Below are positions 1-8,811 of a DNA stretch of 64,000 bases, piece by piece. The notes under the pieces are model-generated. The model did no database searches and was not told where the DNA came from. It worked only from the letters and a program-made list of their open reading frames with translations. The position numbers and the translations under genes were made by a program. Position 1 is the first letter of the stretch. Every line of letters starts with the position of its first letter. The stretch lies in NCBI RefSeq assembly GCF_014852005.1, contig NZ_JACVAU010000001.1, forward strand, positions 642,001-706,000. The letters are read 5' to 3'. The stretch comes from Pseudoxanthomonas sp. PXM03. GTDB taxonomy: Bacteria; Pseudomonadota; Gammaproteobacteria; Xanthomonadales; Xanthomonadaceae.

Positions 1-2
1 TC

Positions 3-752
3 TTCCAGGTGGTGCTGAGCCAGCGCCTCAGCGTGCCGTTCAACGCACGCCCGGTGGATGTCTACCGCGCCTTGCGCGCGCTGAATCCGTCGCCGTACAT
101 GTACTTCCTCGATGTCGGCGACGTGCAGGTGGTGGGTTCCTCGCCGGAAATACTGGTGCGGCTGGAACAGGGCGAAGTCACCGTGCGCCCCATCGCCGGC
201 ACGCGCCCGCGCGGGAAAACGCACGACGAGGACCTCGCGCTGGAAGCCGAACTGCTGGCCGATCCGAAGGAGCGCGCCGAGCACCTGATGCTGATCGACC
301 TGGGCCGCAACGACACCGGTCGCGTGTCGGAAGCCGGAACGGTGCAGGTAGGCGAGCAGTTCGTCATCGAACGCTACAGCCACGTCATGCACATCGTCAG
401 CGAGGTGACCGGCAGGTTGTTGCCGGGCCTCAGCTACGCCGACGTGCTGCGCGCGACGTTCCCGGCCGGCACGGTCAGCGGCGCGCCGAAGATCCGCGCG
501 CTGGAAGTGATCCGCGAGCTGGAGCCGATCAAGCGCAACGTCTACGCGGGCAGCATCGGTTACATCGGCTGGCACGGCGATGCCGACACCGCCATCGCCA
601 TCCGCACCGCCGTCATCAAGGACGGCCGCCTGCACGTGCAGGCGGGTGCCGGCATCGTCTACGACTCCGACCCCGAGAAAGAGTGGGACGAGACGATGAA
701 CAAGGGTCGCGCGCTGTTCCGCGCGGTGGCGGAAGCGGCGAAGGGGTTGTGA
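3..752 (+). CDS. trpE: Anthranilate synthase component I, C-terminal part (cut by window edge)
   Basis: This is the chorismate-binding catalytic part of anthranilate synthase, which makes anthranilate from chorismate with ammonia supplied by TrpG. The reading frame is open to the left edge, so the N-terminal half lies outside the window. Diagnostic stretches are IAGTRPRG, the acidic [19 protein letters not shown] block, the [14 protein letters not shown] loop and a C-terminal [15 protein letters not shown] segment, in the order usual for TrpE/PabB. TrpG is encoded 870 bases downstream and trpD and trpC follow, so the tryptophan assignment is favoured over PabB or salicylate synthase. The ending at the TGA is normal for the family. 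Confidence 0.95.
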   Translation, partial: FQVVLSQRLSVPFNARPVDVYRALRALNPSPYMYFLDVGDVQVVGSSPEILVRLEQGEVTVRPIAGTRPRGKTHDEDLALEAELLADPKERAEHLMLIDLGRNDTGRVSEAGTVQVGEQFVIERYSHVMHIVSEVTGRLLPGLSYADVLRATFPAGTVSGAPKIRALEVIRELEPIKRNVYAGSIGYIGWHGDADTAIAIRTAVIKDGRLHVQAGAGIVYDSDPEKEWDETMNKGRALFRAVAEAAKGL

Positions 753-847
753 CCGTGACGCCGGAAACCCCATCCGCATCCTCAGCGCGTTGTAGGAAGC
801 GTCGCATCCCGACACCCCTACTACCACCCCATGAAGGCAGGCCATCC

Positions 848-1615
848 ATGAAAGCCATCCATCGCGTGCTGCTTGCTGTCGTCGCATTGGCATCGGGCCA
901 TGTGCAGGCGCAGGTCAACGCACTCCCACCGACCCGACACATCCTGGTCTACGGCGATGCGCAGGCGCGTGCGATTCCGGACCGCTTCAAGATCGCCATC
1001 CAGTTCGAAGCAACGGACATCAACCCCGATACGGCCCGGCGCGCGGTGGAGCACCACGTGACCAGCACGCTGGCAAAACTCAAGGACGCCCATGTTCCTT
1101 CGGACGAGATCGTGGCGACGTCCTTGCAGATCGGACCCCGGCACCGCTACGACCAGAAGCTCCAGGAGCAGGTGTTCGTGGGTACGCAGGTGTCGCGCTC
1201 ATTGACGGCCCGGTTCTCCCGGCAGGCCGACCTGGAGCGTTTCCTGGCGACTGTGGAAACCTCCCAGAGCTTGCGCATCTCCGACGTCACCACTGAGCTG
1301 AGCAGCGAGGCAGAACTACGCAGGGCGCTTCGGGACAAGACCATTGCGTCGGCGAAAACGAAGGCCGACGACATGGCGCGCGCCTATGGCGCACGCCTCG
1401 GTCCGGTATACAGCGTGTCGGACGTGGCGCCGCAGTTCGAGTACGGCATCCGCGAGGGCGAGTGGCCCGTCCGCTATGAATGGAGGAGTGGTGGGCTGGA
1501 CCGCATCGAGGTCACCGGAAGCAGGCTCGAACGTGCCGGCGTCGACACTTCGTTGCAATCCGGTTACGTCACCTATACCGACAAGATCTACACCGTGTTC
1601 CTGCTGGCGGACTGA
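848..1615 (+). CDS. Secreted SIMPL (DUF541) domain protein
   Basis: A 255-residue exported protein. The N-terminus MKAIHRVLLAVVALASG followed by an AQA-type cleavage region is a classic Sec signal, and this ATG is preferred over upstream starts in the same frame because it gives a clean signal peptide. The body shows the SIMPL/DUF541 pattern: an opening ILVYGDAQARAIPDRF segment, the TSLQIGPR strand, and the Ala/Lys-rich KTIASAKTKADDMARAYGA helix near the C-terminal third. SIMPL proteins (E. coli YggE group) are periplasmic or outer-membrane associated and linked to oxidative stress, but their biochemical role is not settled. It sits between trpE and trpG, ending 3 bases before trpG, so it is probably co-transcribed with the trp genes. 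Confidence 0.85.
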   Translation: MKAIHRVLLAVVALASGHVQAQVNALPPTRHILVYGDAQARAIPDRFKIAIQFEATDINPDTARRAVEHHVTSTLAKLKDAHVPSDEIVATSLQIGPRHRYDQKLQEQVFVGTQVSRSLTARFSRQADLERFLATVETSQSLRISDVTTELSSEAELRRALRDKTIASAKTKADDMARAYGARLGPVYSVSDVAPQFEYGIREGEWPVRYEWRSGGLDRIEVTGSRLERAGVDTSLQSGYVTYTDKIYTVFLLAD

Positions 1616-1618
1616 CCC

Positions 1619-2197
1619 ATGCTGTTGATGATCGACAACTACGACAGCTTCACCTACAACCTCGTGCAGTACCTGCAGTCGCTGGGTGCCGAGGTGAAGG
1701 TGGTGCGCAACGATGCGATGACGGTGGGCGAGATCGCGAAACTCGCGCCCGAGCGCATCGTCATTTCGCCCGGTCCCTGCACGCCGAACGAAGCCGGGGT
1801 CTCGCTGGAGATCATCGAGCGGCTGGGTGCGACCACGCCGATTCTCGGCGTCTGCCTGGGTCACCAGAGCATCGGCCAAGCCTATGGCGGCAACGTCATC
1901 CGCGCGGGCCGCATCATGCACGGCAAGACCTCGCGCATCCGCCACGAAGGCAAGGGCGTGTTCGCCGGCCTGCCGGATGCCTACGAGGCCACGCGCTATC
2001 ACTCGCTGGTGGTGGAGCGCTCCAGCCTGCCCGCTGCGCTGGAAGTCACCGCCTGGACCGAGAACGAGGATGGCAGCATCGAGGAGATCATGGGCCTGCG
2101 CCACCGCGAGTACCCCGTGGAGGGTGTGCAGTTCCACCCCGAGTCGATCCTGACCGAGCACGGCCACGCCCTGCTGAAGAACTTCCTCGAACGATGA
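1619..2197 (+). CDS. trpG: Anthranilate synthase component II (glutamine amidotransferase)
   Basis: A 192-residue class I glutamine amidotransferase that releases ammonia from glutamine for TrpE. It has the family opening [19 protein letters not shown], the oxyanion [10 protein letters not shown] segment, the nucleophile Cys79 in GVCLGHQ, and the catalytic His173/Glu175 pair in QFHPES. Length is normal. The same fold serves PabA in folate synthesis, and many bacteria use one amphibolic subunit for both. With trpE upstream and trpD downstream the main role is tryptophan synthesis. A GTAG palindrome element separates it from trpD. Confidence 0.95.
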   Translation: MLLMIDNYDSFTYNLVQYLQSLGAEVKVVRNDAMTVGEIAKLAPERIVISPGPCTPNEAGVSLEIIERLGATTPILGVCLGHQSIGQAYGGNVIRAGRIMHGKTSRIRHEGKGVFAGLPDAYEATRYHSLVVERSSLPAALEVTAWTENEDGSIEEIMGLRHREYPVEGVQFHPESILTEHGHALLKNFLER

Positions 2198-2198
2198 C

Positions 2199-2253
2199 GT
2201 AGGGCGGGCCTCGGCCCGCCATCGCCATGCCGGTGGGCCAGGGCCCACCCTAC
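2199..2253. repeat. Paired GTAG-type palindromic (REP/BIME-like) element between trpG and trpD
   Basis: Two perfect 8-bp hairpins stand tail to tail. The first begins with GTAG at 2199 and has stem 2203-2210 with 2213-2220. The second has stem 2232-2239 with 2242-2249 and ends in CTAC. The GTAG foot and inverted pairing match the REP class seen in Stenotrophomonas and relatives, which is mobilised by RAYT transposases. A second pair with the same design lies at 28373-28501. Neither hairpin has a T-tract, so a simple intrinsic terminator is unlikely. Confidence 0.7.
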
Positions 2254-2262
2254 GGAGCCGAC

Positions 2263-3309
2263 ATGCCACTGACACCTCAAGAAGCCCTTCAACGCACCAT
2301 CGAGCATCGCGAGATATTCCATGACGAGATGGTCGACCTGATGCGGCAGATCATGCGCGGTGATGTCTCGCCGACCATGACCGCTGCCATCCTGACCGGC
2401 CTGCGCGTGAAGAAGGAAACCGTCGGCGAGATCGCCGGTGCGGCCACCGTGATGCGCGAGTTCTCGCGTACCGTGGATGTCGCTGACCGGACGCATCTTG
2501 TCGACATCGTCGGTACCGGCGGCGACGGTTCCCACACCTTCAACATCTCAACCTGCTCGATGTTCGTCGCGGCTGCGGCCGGTGCGCGCATCGCCAAGCA
2601 CGGCAACCGCAGCGTGTCGTCGAAGTCGGGCAGTGCCGACGTACTGGAAGCCCTGGGCGTCAACATTGAACTGCAGCCGGAGCAGGTAGCGCAGTCCATC
2701 GCGCAGGCCGGCATCGGCTTCATGTTCGCGCCTGTCCATCATCCCGCGATGAAAGTCGTTGCGCCGGTGCGCCGCGAAATGGGCGTGCGCACCATCTTCA
2801 ACATCCTCGGCCCGCTGACCAATCCTGCCGGTGCACCCAGCATCCTGATGGGGGTGTTCCATCCCGACCTGGTTGGCATCCAGGCGCGCGTGCTGCAGGA
2901 ACTGGGGGCCGAACGTGCACTGGTGGTCTGGGGTCGCGACGGCATGGATGAACTCTCGCTGGGCGCAGGCACGCTGGTCGGCGAGCTGCGCGACGGCGAA
3001 GTGCGCGAATACGAACTGCACCCTGAAGACTTCGGCATCGCGATGGCGGCCAGCCGCAACCTGCGCGTGGCCGACGCCGCGGAATCGAAGGCGATGCTGC
3101 TGGGCGTGCTGGACAACAAGCCTGGTCCCGCCCGCGAGATCGTGGTGCTGAATGCCGGTGCGGCCCTGTACGTGGCTGGTGTAGCGGCGAGCATCGAGGA
3201 CGGCATCGCCCGTTCACGCGATGCGATCGCCAGCGGCAAGGCACTGGAGCGCCTGCAGCAGTTCGTCGCGACCACGCAGGCCCTGGGCCTGCCCCACAGG
3301 GAGGCATGA
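2263..3309 (+). CDS. trpD: Anthranilate phosphoribosyltransferase
   Basis: A 348-residue enzyme joining anthranilate to PRPP, the second step of tryptophan synthesis. The phosphate-binding glycine loop [15 protein letters not shown], the [21 protein letters not shown] block, [19 protein letters not shown] and [10 protein letters not shown] are all present in the order typical of TrpD. The ATG at 2263 is chosen because an upstream in-frame ATG lies inside the palindromic repeat and would add a meaningless Gly/Pro leader. Residues 1-70 form the helical N-terminal domain. The next gene starts 1 base after the stop, suggesting coupled translation. Confidence 0.96.
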   Translation: MPLTPQEALQRTIEHREIFHDEMVDLMRQIMRGDVSPTMTAAILTGLRVKKETVGEIAGAATVMREFSRTVDVADRTHLVDIVGTGGDGSHTFNISTCSMFVAAAAGARIAKHGNRSVSSKSGSADVLEALGVNIELQPEQVAQSIAQAGIGFMFAPVHHPAMKVVAPVRREMGVRTIFNILGPLTNPAGAPSILMGVFHPDLVGIQARVLQELGAERALVVWGRDGMDELSLGAGTLVGELRDGEVREYELHPEDFGIAMAASRNLRVADAAESKAMLLGVLDNKPGPAREIVVLNAGAALYVAGVAASIEDGIARSRDAIASGKALERLQQFVATTQALGLPHREA

Positions 3310-3310
3310 G

Positions 3311-3661
3311 ATGGCCGCCAGCGGATTCGCCAGCCTGCCCAAACCGCCGTATTACGCGGTGATCTTTTCTTCGCTGCGCAACGGTCAGGATGATGCCGGC
3401 TACGGTGCCATGGCCGAGCGCATGGTCGAGTTGGCGCAGCAGCAGCCAGGCTTCCTCGGCATGGAGTCCACGCGCGGAGCCGATGGCTTCGGCATCACGG
3501 TGGCCTACTGGGAAAGCGAAGCCGCCATCCGCGCCTGGCGGCAGCACGCCGAGCACACGGCAGCGCGCGAGCAGGGACGGCGCGACTGGTACGACCACTT
3601 CGAGCTGCGCGTGGCCAAGGTTGAGCGAGCGTATGGGTGGGATCGGGCAGAAGGGGTGTAG
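3311..3661 (+). CDS. ABM-domain (antibiotic biosynthesis monooxygenase-like) protein
   Basis: A 116-residue dimeric ferredoxin-like fold protein. PPYYAVIFSSLRNG, the MVELAQQQPGFLGMES helix/strand and the VAYWESEAAIRAWRQHAEH segment are the standard ABM/DUF4188-type signature (Trp-rich strand followed by Arg/His helix). Such proteins are small monooxygenases or heme/quinone-handling enzymes, and the substrate cannot be told from sequence. It begins immediately after trpD (ATGAGATGG context) and ends in TAG inside a palindromic repeat. It is likely part of the trp transcript but has no known role in tryptophan synthesis. Confidence 0.8.
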   Translation: MAASGFASLPKPPYYAVIFSSLRNGQDDAGYGAMAERMVELAQQQPGFLGMESTRGADGFGITVAYWESEAAIRAWRQHAEHTAAREQGRRDWYDHFELRVAKVERAYGWDRAEGV

Positions 3662-3806
3662 GAGGGGCTTCAGCCCGCGCCGCGACAGCCTTTCCTCCCC
3701 CTAGATGCCGAACGCGCCGCAGCGCGACCGTATGGGGAGCGGTCGGCTGCCGTGCGGCTGTCGTCGTAGTGAATCCGGTAGGAGCTGAAGCCCCTCCTAC
3801 AGGACG
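3658..3806. repeat. Inverted-repeat intergenic element upstream of trpC
   Basis: The segment opens with a GTAGGAGGGGCTTCAGCCC sequence (about 3658) and ends with a copy of it in reverse orientation (about 3783-3804, ending CCTCCTAC), with about 110 bases between. The arms carry short internal hairpins. Sequences of this style, beginning TGTAGGAG, are common interspersed repeats in Xanthomonadaceae. The stop codon of the ABM gene is supplied by the left arm. A degenerate relative may lie at 785-830 before the SIMPL gene. Confidence 0.6.
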
Positions 3807-3866
3807 CGGCATGGATGCGACAATGCAGCTTGCCGTGCGCTGGCACGGGACCGGACCAGAAAATCA

Positions 3867-4661
3867 ATGAGCGACATCCTCACCACCATCCTCGCCCGCA
3901 AGGCGGACGAGATCGCCGAGCGCAGCGCCCGCGTGCCGCTGGCGGACCTGCGCGCGCGCGCGGGCGATGCACCGCCGACGCGCGGCTTCGCCGACGCGCT
4001 GAACGCGATGATCGCGCAGGGCGATCCGGCGGTGATCGCCGAGGTGAAGAAAGCCAGCCCGTCCAAGGGCGTGATCCGACCGGACTTCCGCCCGGCCGAC
4101 ATTGCGGTCAGTTACGAGTTCGGCGGTGCGGCCTGCCTGTCGGTGTTGACGGACGTGGATTTCTTCCAGGGCGCCGACGACTACCTGAAGCAGGCGCGCG
4201 AGGCGTGCACGCTGCCCGTGCTGCGCAAGGACTTCACTGTCGACCCCTACCAGGTGTACGAAGCGCGCGTACTGGGCGCTGACTGCATCCTGCTGATCGT
4301 CGCAGCGCTCGACGACGCACAACTGGTCGAGCTGTCCGGGCTGGCGATGCAGCTGGGCATGGACGTGCTGGTGGAAGTGCACGACATCGACGAACTCGAG
4401 CGCGCCCTGCAGGTGCCGGTGCCACTGGTCGGCATCAACAACCGCAACCTGCGAACCTTCGACGTGTCGCTGGAGACCACGCTGGCGATGAAGGACGCAG
4501 TGCCCAGGGACCGCCTGCTGGTGACCGAGAGCGGCATCCTGGTGCCGGACGATGTGGCGACCATGCGCGCCGCCGGCGTTAACGCGTTCCTGGTCGGCGA
4601 GACCTTCATGCGCGCCGAGGAGCCGGGCGAGGCGCTGCGTCAGCTATTCTTCGCCGCATGA
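3867..4661 (+). CDS. trpC: Indole-3-glycerol-phosphate synthase
   Basis: A 264-residue (beta/alpha)8-barrel enzyme that closes the indole ring from carboxyphenylaminodeoxyribulose phosphate. The substrate-binding [15 protein letters not shown] strand, the [14 protein letters not shown] strand, the [14 protein letters not shown] loop with the catalytic Lys, [12 protein letters not shown] and the C-terminal [15 protein letters not shown] phosphate-binding loops are all in place. It is a stand-alone TrpC, not fused to TrpF. Its TGA overlaps the ATG of the following phosphatase gene by four bases (ATGA), so the two are translationally coupled. Confidence 0.96.
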   Translation: MSDILTTILARKADEIAERSARVPLADLRARAGDAPPTRGFADALNAMIAQGDPAVIAEVKKASPSKGVIRPDFRPADIAVSYEFGGAACLSVLTDVDFFQGADDYLKQAREACTLPVLRKDFTVDPYQVYEARVLGADCILLIVAALDDAQLVELSGLAMQLGMDVLVEVHDIDELERALQVPVPLVGINNRNLRTFDVSLETTLAMKDAVPRDRLLVTESGILVPDDVATMRAAGVNAFLVGETFMRAEEPGEALRQLFFAA

Positions 4662-5380
4662 GCGACACGTCCTATCCGACGCCACGCCCGGACGCTCCGG
4701 TCGTCGTTTTCGATTTCGATCACACGCTGTACGACGGCGACTCTGGCGGACACCTGGTCAGGTGGCTGATCCAGCGTAATCCGCTGCGCGTGCTGGTGGC
4801 ATTGGCGGCCACCGTGGTGCTGGGCCCGATGGTGGCGTTCCTGCCCACGCGGCGGCGCGGGATTTCCGGCTACATCTGGATCGGCACGTTCGGTCTGCAC
4901 GGTCGCCGCAGCTTCGACGCATTGATAGACAAATACGTCGCCACCCATCAGCAGGAGGTCCAGCAGCGCCTGTTGCCGATTGCGCTCGAGGTGTTCCGCG
5001 AACACCGCGCCAGTGGCGACAGCGTCGTCGTCGCCACCGGTGCGCCGCCCGAACTAGCACGCGCCATCCTGAGCTTCGTCGCACACGAGGACGTGCCCGT
5101 CATCGGCACGGCCGTTGGTCCGCGCTTCGGGGCGGTAGTGGCCACGCGCCACTGCCACAATGAAGAGAAGATGCGCATGTTGCGCGAGCGCGGGTATGGC
5201 GAAGTTGCCGTCGCGTATTCGGACAGCAGCGCCGACCTGCCCTTGCTGAAGGCGGCGCGCGCACCCGTGGTAGTCAATCCGAAGCCTGCGCGCGTGGAGA
5301 TGTTCCGCCGCGTGTTGCCGCCAGGGACACCCATCCTCAACTGGGGTTGCAAGGACCGCGGCGGCGCCGGCGCGACCTGA
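4658..5380 (+). CDS. HAD-superfamily (subclass IB) hydrolase, SerB-like
   Basis: A 240-residue phosphatase of the HAD-IB group. Motif I is [14 protein letters not shown] (nucleophile Asp in DFDHT), motif II the VVVATGAPP strand, motif III the HNEEKMRML Lys and motif [14 protein letters not shown] hydrophobic cap segment (about residues 45-70, [20 protein letters not shown]) may touch the membrane. Family members act on phosphoserine or lipid/sugar phosphates and the substrate here is unknown. It overlaps trpC by four bases, an arrangement that suggests constant co-expression with the tryptophan genes. Confidence 0.82.
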   Translation: MSDTSYPTPRPDAPVVVFDFDHTLYDGDSGGHLVRWLIQRNPLRVLVALAATVVLGPMVAFLPTRRRGISGYIWIGTFGLHGRRSFDALIDKYVATHQQEVQQRLLPIALEVFREHRASGDSVVVATGAPPELARAILSFVAHEDVPVIGTAVGPRFGAVVATRHCHNEEKMRMLRERGYGEVAVAYSDSSADLPLLKAARAPVVVNPKPARVEMFRRVLPPGTPILNWGCKDRGGAGAT

Positions 5381-5395
5381 CCGGCACTTGCCGGG

Positions 5396-5770
5396 TCAGA
5401 TCCGTTCGGGTGCCTTCCAGTCCTTGATCAGGTCAGCGAACTCGATCTCGGCGAAATCCTGGTATTCGCCCGCATCGTAGAAGCGGCCGTAGCAGTTCTT
5501 GCAACTCTCGAACCAGATATGCGGTTGCTGCGGATCCACCATCCGGATCAGGTCGCGGTTGCCGATACAGACTGGGCACTTGATGCGGTCGACCTTGTTG
5601 CATTCCTCACCCTGCACGGGGTCGCCTGTGTCGATCTCCTCGGCGCGGTGCTTGAGCGTCTCGTGCGCCATCATTTCGAACCAGAGTCCCCTGCAGCGGG
5701 TGCAGCGGTGCGCGCTGGCTTCGGGTTCGACGATGAGTTCCATCGTGCCTTGGCATTTGGGGCATTGCAT
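5396..5770 (-). CDS. Zinc-ribbon (zf-TFIIB type) protein
   Basis: A 124-residue protein with two zinc-ribbon units, each built from two CxxC knuckles: CPKC/CTRC near residues 3-29 and CPVC/CKNC near residues 65-92. The first unit has the zf-TFIIB pattern (CPKCQGTMEL ... CTRCRGLWFE) and the second a degenerate copy of it (FESCKNCYGRFYDAGEY). The C-terminus is acidic and ends WKAPERI. The function of this family is unknown, and nucleic-acid or protein binding is plausible. It converges on the HAD gene with 15 bases between stops and forms the left flank of the secretion island. Confidence 0.75.
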   Translation of the reverse strand: MQCPKCQGTMELIVEPEASAHRCTRCRGLWFEMMAHETLKHRAEEIDTGDPVQGEECNKVDRIKCPVCIGNRDLIRMVDPQQPHIWFESCKNCYGRFYDAGEYQDFAEIEFADLIKDWKAPERI

Positions 5771-5841
5771 GGCGGGGTCTCGTGAGGGCCGGGTCGCCGG
5801 ATTCTACCGCGGACGCCCGCCGTTGCCAGCGATGGGAGGCC

Positions 5842-7512
5842 CTAGAGCCGTAGGGGCTCGACGTCGACCTTCGGCATCAGCCGCTTGGTGAAATAGCTGT
5901 CCTGGTAGTAGCGGACCTTGCGGCACAGGATCGGGTGGGCAAGGCCTTCGTAGAGCACGATCTCCTTCTCCGGTCCCATCGCCTTGAGCTCCTGCGGCAG
6001 CATCAGCGCACGTTTCTCCAGCACTTCGTTGTCGGATACGTTGCGCCCCTGGCCATGCGAGCGCGTGCGAGCGCGCCGCCGGATGGTGGTATAGCCGAGC
6101 ATCTCCGAGTAGTCGTTCGCGTCCTGCTGTTCGCGCGGCGCATAGATGATCTGCAGCGCGTGATTGGTGATGATGGTGCGTGAGACCTCTTTGCCGTAGA
6201 CGGCATCCAGCTGCGCCATCGACTGGATGATCGGCAGCAGGCGCAGGTTGTAGCCCGCCATGTACGCGACGGCCTTGGCGATGATGTCGACCCGCCCGAT
6301 CGCGGTGAACTCATCCATCAGCAGCAGACACTGATGCTTGAGCGATGCATCGTTCTGCGGCAGCACCTTCGTGTTGACGTTGATCAGCTGGCTGAAGAAC
6401 AGGTTCACGATGAGCCGGCTCTCCGCCAGCTTGTTGGGCTGGATGCCGACATAGATCGTCATCCGGCGCCTGCGCACGTCGTCGAGACGGAAATCATCGG
6501 CGCTGGTGGCGGCATCTAGCACCGGGTTCAGCCAAGGATTCAGTGGCTCGCGGAACGAGCCGATGATGGACGCGAAGGTGACGTCGGCCTGGGACAGCAG
6601 GCCTGCGAACGCGGTCTGGGCGTGACTGCTGAGGAAGGGCGCCTGCACCAGTTTCTGCAGGTAGGGCTTGAGTTCGCCGCCGTCACCCGACGCGACGCGC
6701 AGCACCGCGCCCAGCGTCGGCTTCTCCGCGCTGCGATCCTGCTCGTATCGCTCGAACAGGTACAGCGAGAAGGCAAGGAATGCGTTGCGCGCCTGGCTGA
6801 CCCAGAACTTGTCCTTGTCGTCGGCATCGGGATAGAGCATCGCCGCGATGCTCTGCAGGTCCGACACCCGGAACGCGGGATCCGGCGAGACATAGGTCAT
6901 CGGATTCCAGCGATGCGTGCGCCTGTCCTCCGCGAACGGATTGAACAGATACACCTCATGACCAATCGACTTTCGCCAGCCGGAAGTGAGGTCGAAGTTC
7001 TCCTGCTTGATGTCCAGCACCACTGCCGATTCGCGGTAGTCCAGCAGGTTGGGGATCACCACGCCGACACCCTTGCCCGAACGCGTGGGGGCCGCGAGGA
7101 TCACAAACTGCTGTCCCGGAAGCCTCAGCAGCTTGCCGTTCAACTGGCCGACGACGATGCCATCATCCCGGCTCCCCAGGAATCCTTTTCTCGCCACGTC
7201 GACCATGCCGGCGAAGCGTGCGCGGCCATGCAGGTTGCGATGGCTGCGCAGCTTGAACAGCATCACCACCAGCGCTGCCCATGCCAGCAGCATCAATCCA
7301 CCGGCGATGCCGCCCGCTGCCTTGATTCGCCATGCATAAGGCTGCACGCGCGGGTGTTCGAGATGCTTCAGATAATCGAAATAGGTGCCGAAGCGGAGCA
7401 GGTCACCGTCCATGCCGAGGAACAGCAGCGCCAGGTAGCCGGAAAGATAGATCGCCGCCGTGGTGGCCAGTAACGCCAGGACCAGTGCGGTCAGAACGCG
7501 AACGTTGCCCAA
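5842..7512 (-). CDS. virD4: Type IV secretion coupling protein VirD4
   Basis: A 556-residue inner-membrane ATPase that recruits effectors to the secretion channel. Two N-terminal transmembrane segments (about 5-33 and 66-86) precede the cytosolic motor. Walker A is APTRSGKG (141-148), Walker B LLLMDEFTAIGR, and an INTKVLPQND/IIQSMAQL sensor region follows. The most likely start is a TTG with a strong AAGGGGG Shine-Dalgarno 5 bases before it, since no ATG is available in frame nearby. It is transcribed away from the virB genes, after the 198-residue gene upstream. In X. citri VirD4 recognises the XVIPCD domain of effectors. The effectors here lack that domain, so its docking surface may differ. 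Confidence 0.95.
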   Translation of the reverse strand: MGNVRVLTALVLALLATTAAIYLSGYLALLFLGMDGDLLRFGTYFDYLKHLEHPRVQPYAWRIKAAGGIAGGLMLLAWAALVVMLFKLRSHRNLHGRARFAGMVDVARKGFLGSRDDGIVVGQLNGKLLRLPGQQFVILAAPTRSGKGVGVVIPNLLDYRESAVVLDIKQENFDLTSGWRKSIGHEVYLFNPFAEDRRTHRWNPMTYVSPDPAFRVSDLQSIAAMLYPDADDKDKFWVSQARNAFLAFSLYLFERYEQDRSAEKPTLGAVLRVASGDGGELKPYLQKLVQAPFLSSHAQTAFAGLLSQADVTFASIIGSFREPLNPWLNPVLDAATSADDFRLDDVRRRRMTIYVGIQPNKLAESRLIVNLFFSQLINVNTKVLPQNDASLKHQCLLLMDEFTAIGRVDIIAKAVAYMAGYNLRLLPIIQSMAQLDAVYGKEVSRTIITNHALQIIYAPREQQDANDYSEMLGYTTIRRRARTRSHGQGRNVSDNEVLEKRALMLPQELKAMGPEKEIVLYEGLAHPILCRKVRYYQDSYFTKRLMPKVDVEPLRL

Positions 7513-7574
7513 ACATCCCCCTTTTGAAGCGCGTCAGAACAGTCGGACGCAATCACATGTTTTCTCGGCGAGCC

Positions 7575-8171
7575 TCAGTGGCCGGCGCCTGTACGGTTGT
7601 CGTCCTCGCGGCGTGCCGCAGTGTCGATCAGTACGTACTGATCGTTCTTCCCCCAGCGTGGCAGCCCTTCCTGAAGCTTCAGACAGGGCGTGCCGCCGCA
7701 CGACGTGATGGTCACCTGCTGCAGCGCTTCAAGGACCTCGGCATCCACATGTGCGCGCTTGGCCCGCTCGATGTTGTGCCAGGCGGCATAGCCGGTACCG
7801 GCTACCAGAAGAAGGCAGCCAGTCGACAGGACGCCCAACGATTTCCATCCCAGGAATCGCGCGCGCTGTGACAATGCCATCTGCTCACGCTGGAGATGGT
7901 CGGCGACCTGTTTCAGGCGGGTGGCGGTGTCGCCGATATCCTGCGTGGCGCGTGGAATCTCCTGCGCCAAGGCGTCGCGGACCGCGATGCGCGCCTGCTC
8001 CGACATCTCGCGCTTGCCTTCCTCGATGGTCTTCCTCACGACGATGGCGGAACCCTGCAGCTCCTGCGCGGAGGCTTGCTGCGCGGCGGCGGCCTTTTCG
8101 CATTGTTGCGTGAGGTGCGCGGCCAGCAGTGCCGAGTTAACAACGAACTCTTCCATCTTCGACGGTTCCAT
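7575..8171 (-). CDS. Membrane-anchored coiled-coil protein upstream of virD4 (function unknown)
   Basis: A 198-residue protein when started at the ATG preceded by GGGAG seven bases upstream. An earlier in-frame ATG lacks any ribosome site. Residues about 5-110 are Ala/Gln/Glu-rich and helical (HLTQQCEKAAAAQQASAQEL, DIGDTATRLKQVADHL), a likely coiled coil. One transmembrane helix follows (about 112-134, LGVLSTGCLLLVAGTGYAAW) and then a short tail with two cysteines (TSCGGTPCLKL) that would be periplasmic. The layout resembles mobilisation accessory proteins that sit with coupling proteins, but I cannot name a family with certainty. It lies 62 bases before virD4 on the same strand, so it probably acts with VirD4. 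Confidence 0.7.
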   Translation of the reverse strand: MEPSKMEEFVVNSALLAAHLTQQCEKAAAAQQASAQELQGSAIVVRKTIEEGKREMSEQARIAVRDALAQEIPRATQDIGDTATRLKQVADHLQREQMALSQRARFLGWKSLGVLSTGCLLLVAGTGYAAWHNIERAKRAHVDAEVLEALQQVTITSCGGTPCLKLQEGLPRWGKNDQYVLIDTAARREDDNRTGAGH

Positions 8172-8481
8172 ATCGCTCCCTGCATCCGCGTCGTATATCG
8201 CGCTGCGCAAGAATTACGCGATACGCACCCGTGTTTCAAGCGGGGTGCTGGTGCTTCCCTTCTTGCGGTAGATGTCCATGCAGGGCGTGGTTGTAAATGT
8301 GAAAGTCGCATTCGTTCATCGCGGTGAAGAACCATTTCACGTGAGTATGTGACGTGGTTTCGTCTTTAACGTTGATCTTCACATTCATGATTGAAGAAAT
8401 CTTTCCTGCTTCATTTTCCGGCAATAAACAGCTTGTTTTATGAGGTTTCCGCATTTCGACAGGCGGCACTTGGCGAATGCT

Positions 8482-8495
8482 GTAAACAGATTTAC
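8482..8495. promoter_or_regulatory. Palindromic operator candidate in the virD4/virB7 divergent region
   Basis: GTAAA-CAGA-TTTAC is a perfect 5+5 inverted repeat in an A/T-rich patch of an otherwise GC-rich stretch. It ends 12 bases before the TTGACG box of the candidate virB promoter. In X. citri, CpxR controls this type of T4SS through GTAAA direct repeats. The half-site matches but here it is inverted, so the cognate regulator is uncertain. Confidence 0.4.
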
Positions 8496-8507
8496 TTCCA
8501 ATGTGGG

Positions 8508-8536
8508 TTGACGACACAAAACCGCGTGGATATGTT
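8508..8536 (+). promoter_or_regulatory. Candidate sigma-70 promoter of the virB operon
   Basis: TTGACG (8508-8513), a 17-base spacer and TATGTT (8531-8536) make a good match to the housekeeping promoter consensus, reading toward virB7. The start of transcription would fall near 8543, leaving a leader of about 265 bases before the virB7 GTG. Confidence 0.45.
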
Positions 8537-8619
8537 CGGCTCGACTGTCGTGATGCAGTACCGGATCTGATGTGCAACGCGTATTAACGCTTGCATGAAG
8601 ACCAAAGGAGCGGGAAAGC

Positions 8620-8811
8620 ATGGATGCCATTACAGGGGGTAATGCACGGGCGCATGTTCCGTGCACGGCGGCGACCGCGGAATATCTGCGGCCCCGGGCG
8701 CGTTGTGGCGCGCTTTGCCACCCGGAAACAATCATCAGTGCCGTGACGCACTCCCGTGGGAGCGCGCATCGGGTGTGTGTTGCCGACGATTGCAGGATGG
8801 TGGATGCGTGA
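8620..8811 (+). CDS. Possible 63-codon leader ORF overlapping virB7 start
   Basis: The ATG follows AAAGGAGCGGGAAAGC, a strong ribosome-binding site. The product would be 63 residues, Arg/Ala/Cys-rich (MDAITGGNARAHVPCTAAT...), with no recognisable fold. Its TGA overlaps the GTG of virB7 (GTGA, 8808-8811), the geometry of translational coupling. It could be a regulatory leader for virB7, or simply chance in GC-rich DNA. Confidence 0.25.
   Translation: MDAITGGNARAHVPCTAATAEYLRPRARCGALCHPETIISAVTHSRGSAHRVCVADDCRMVDA

Noticed and set aside
3658-3806. Intrinsic terminator between the ABM gene and trpC
   Set aside because: The arms look like a paired interspersed repeat and lack a T-tract.
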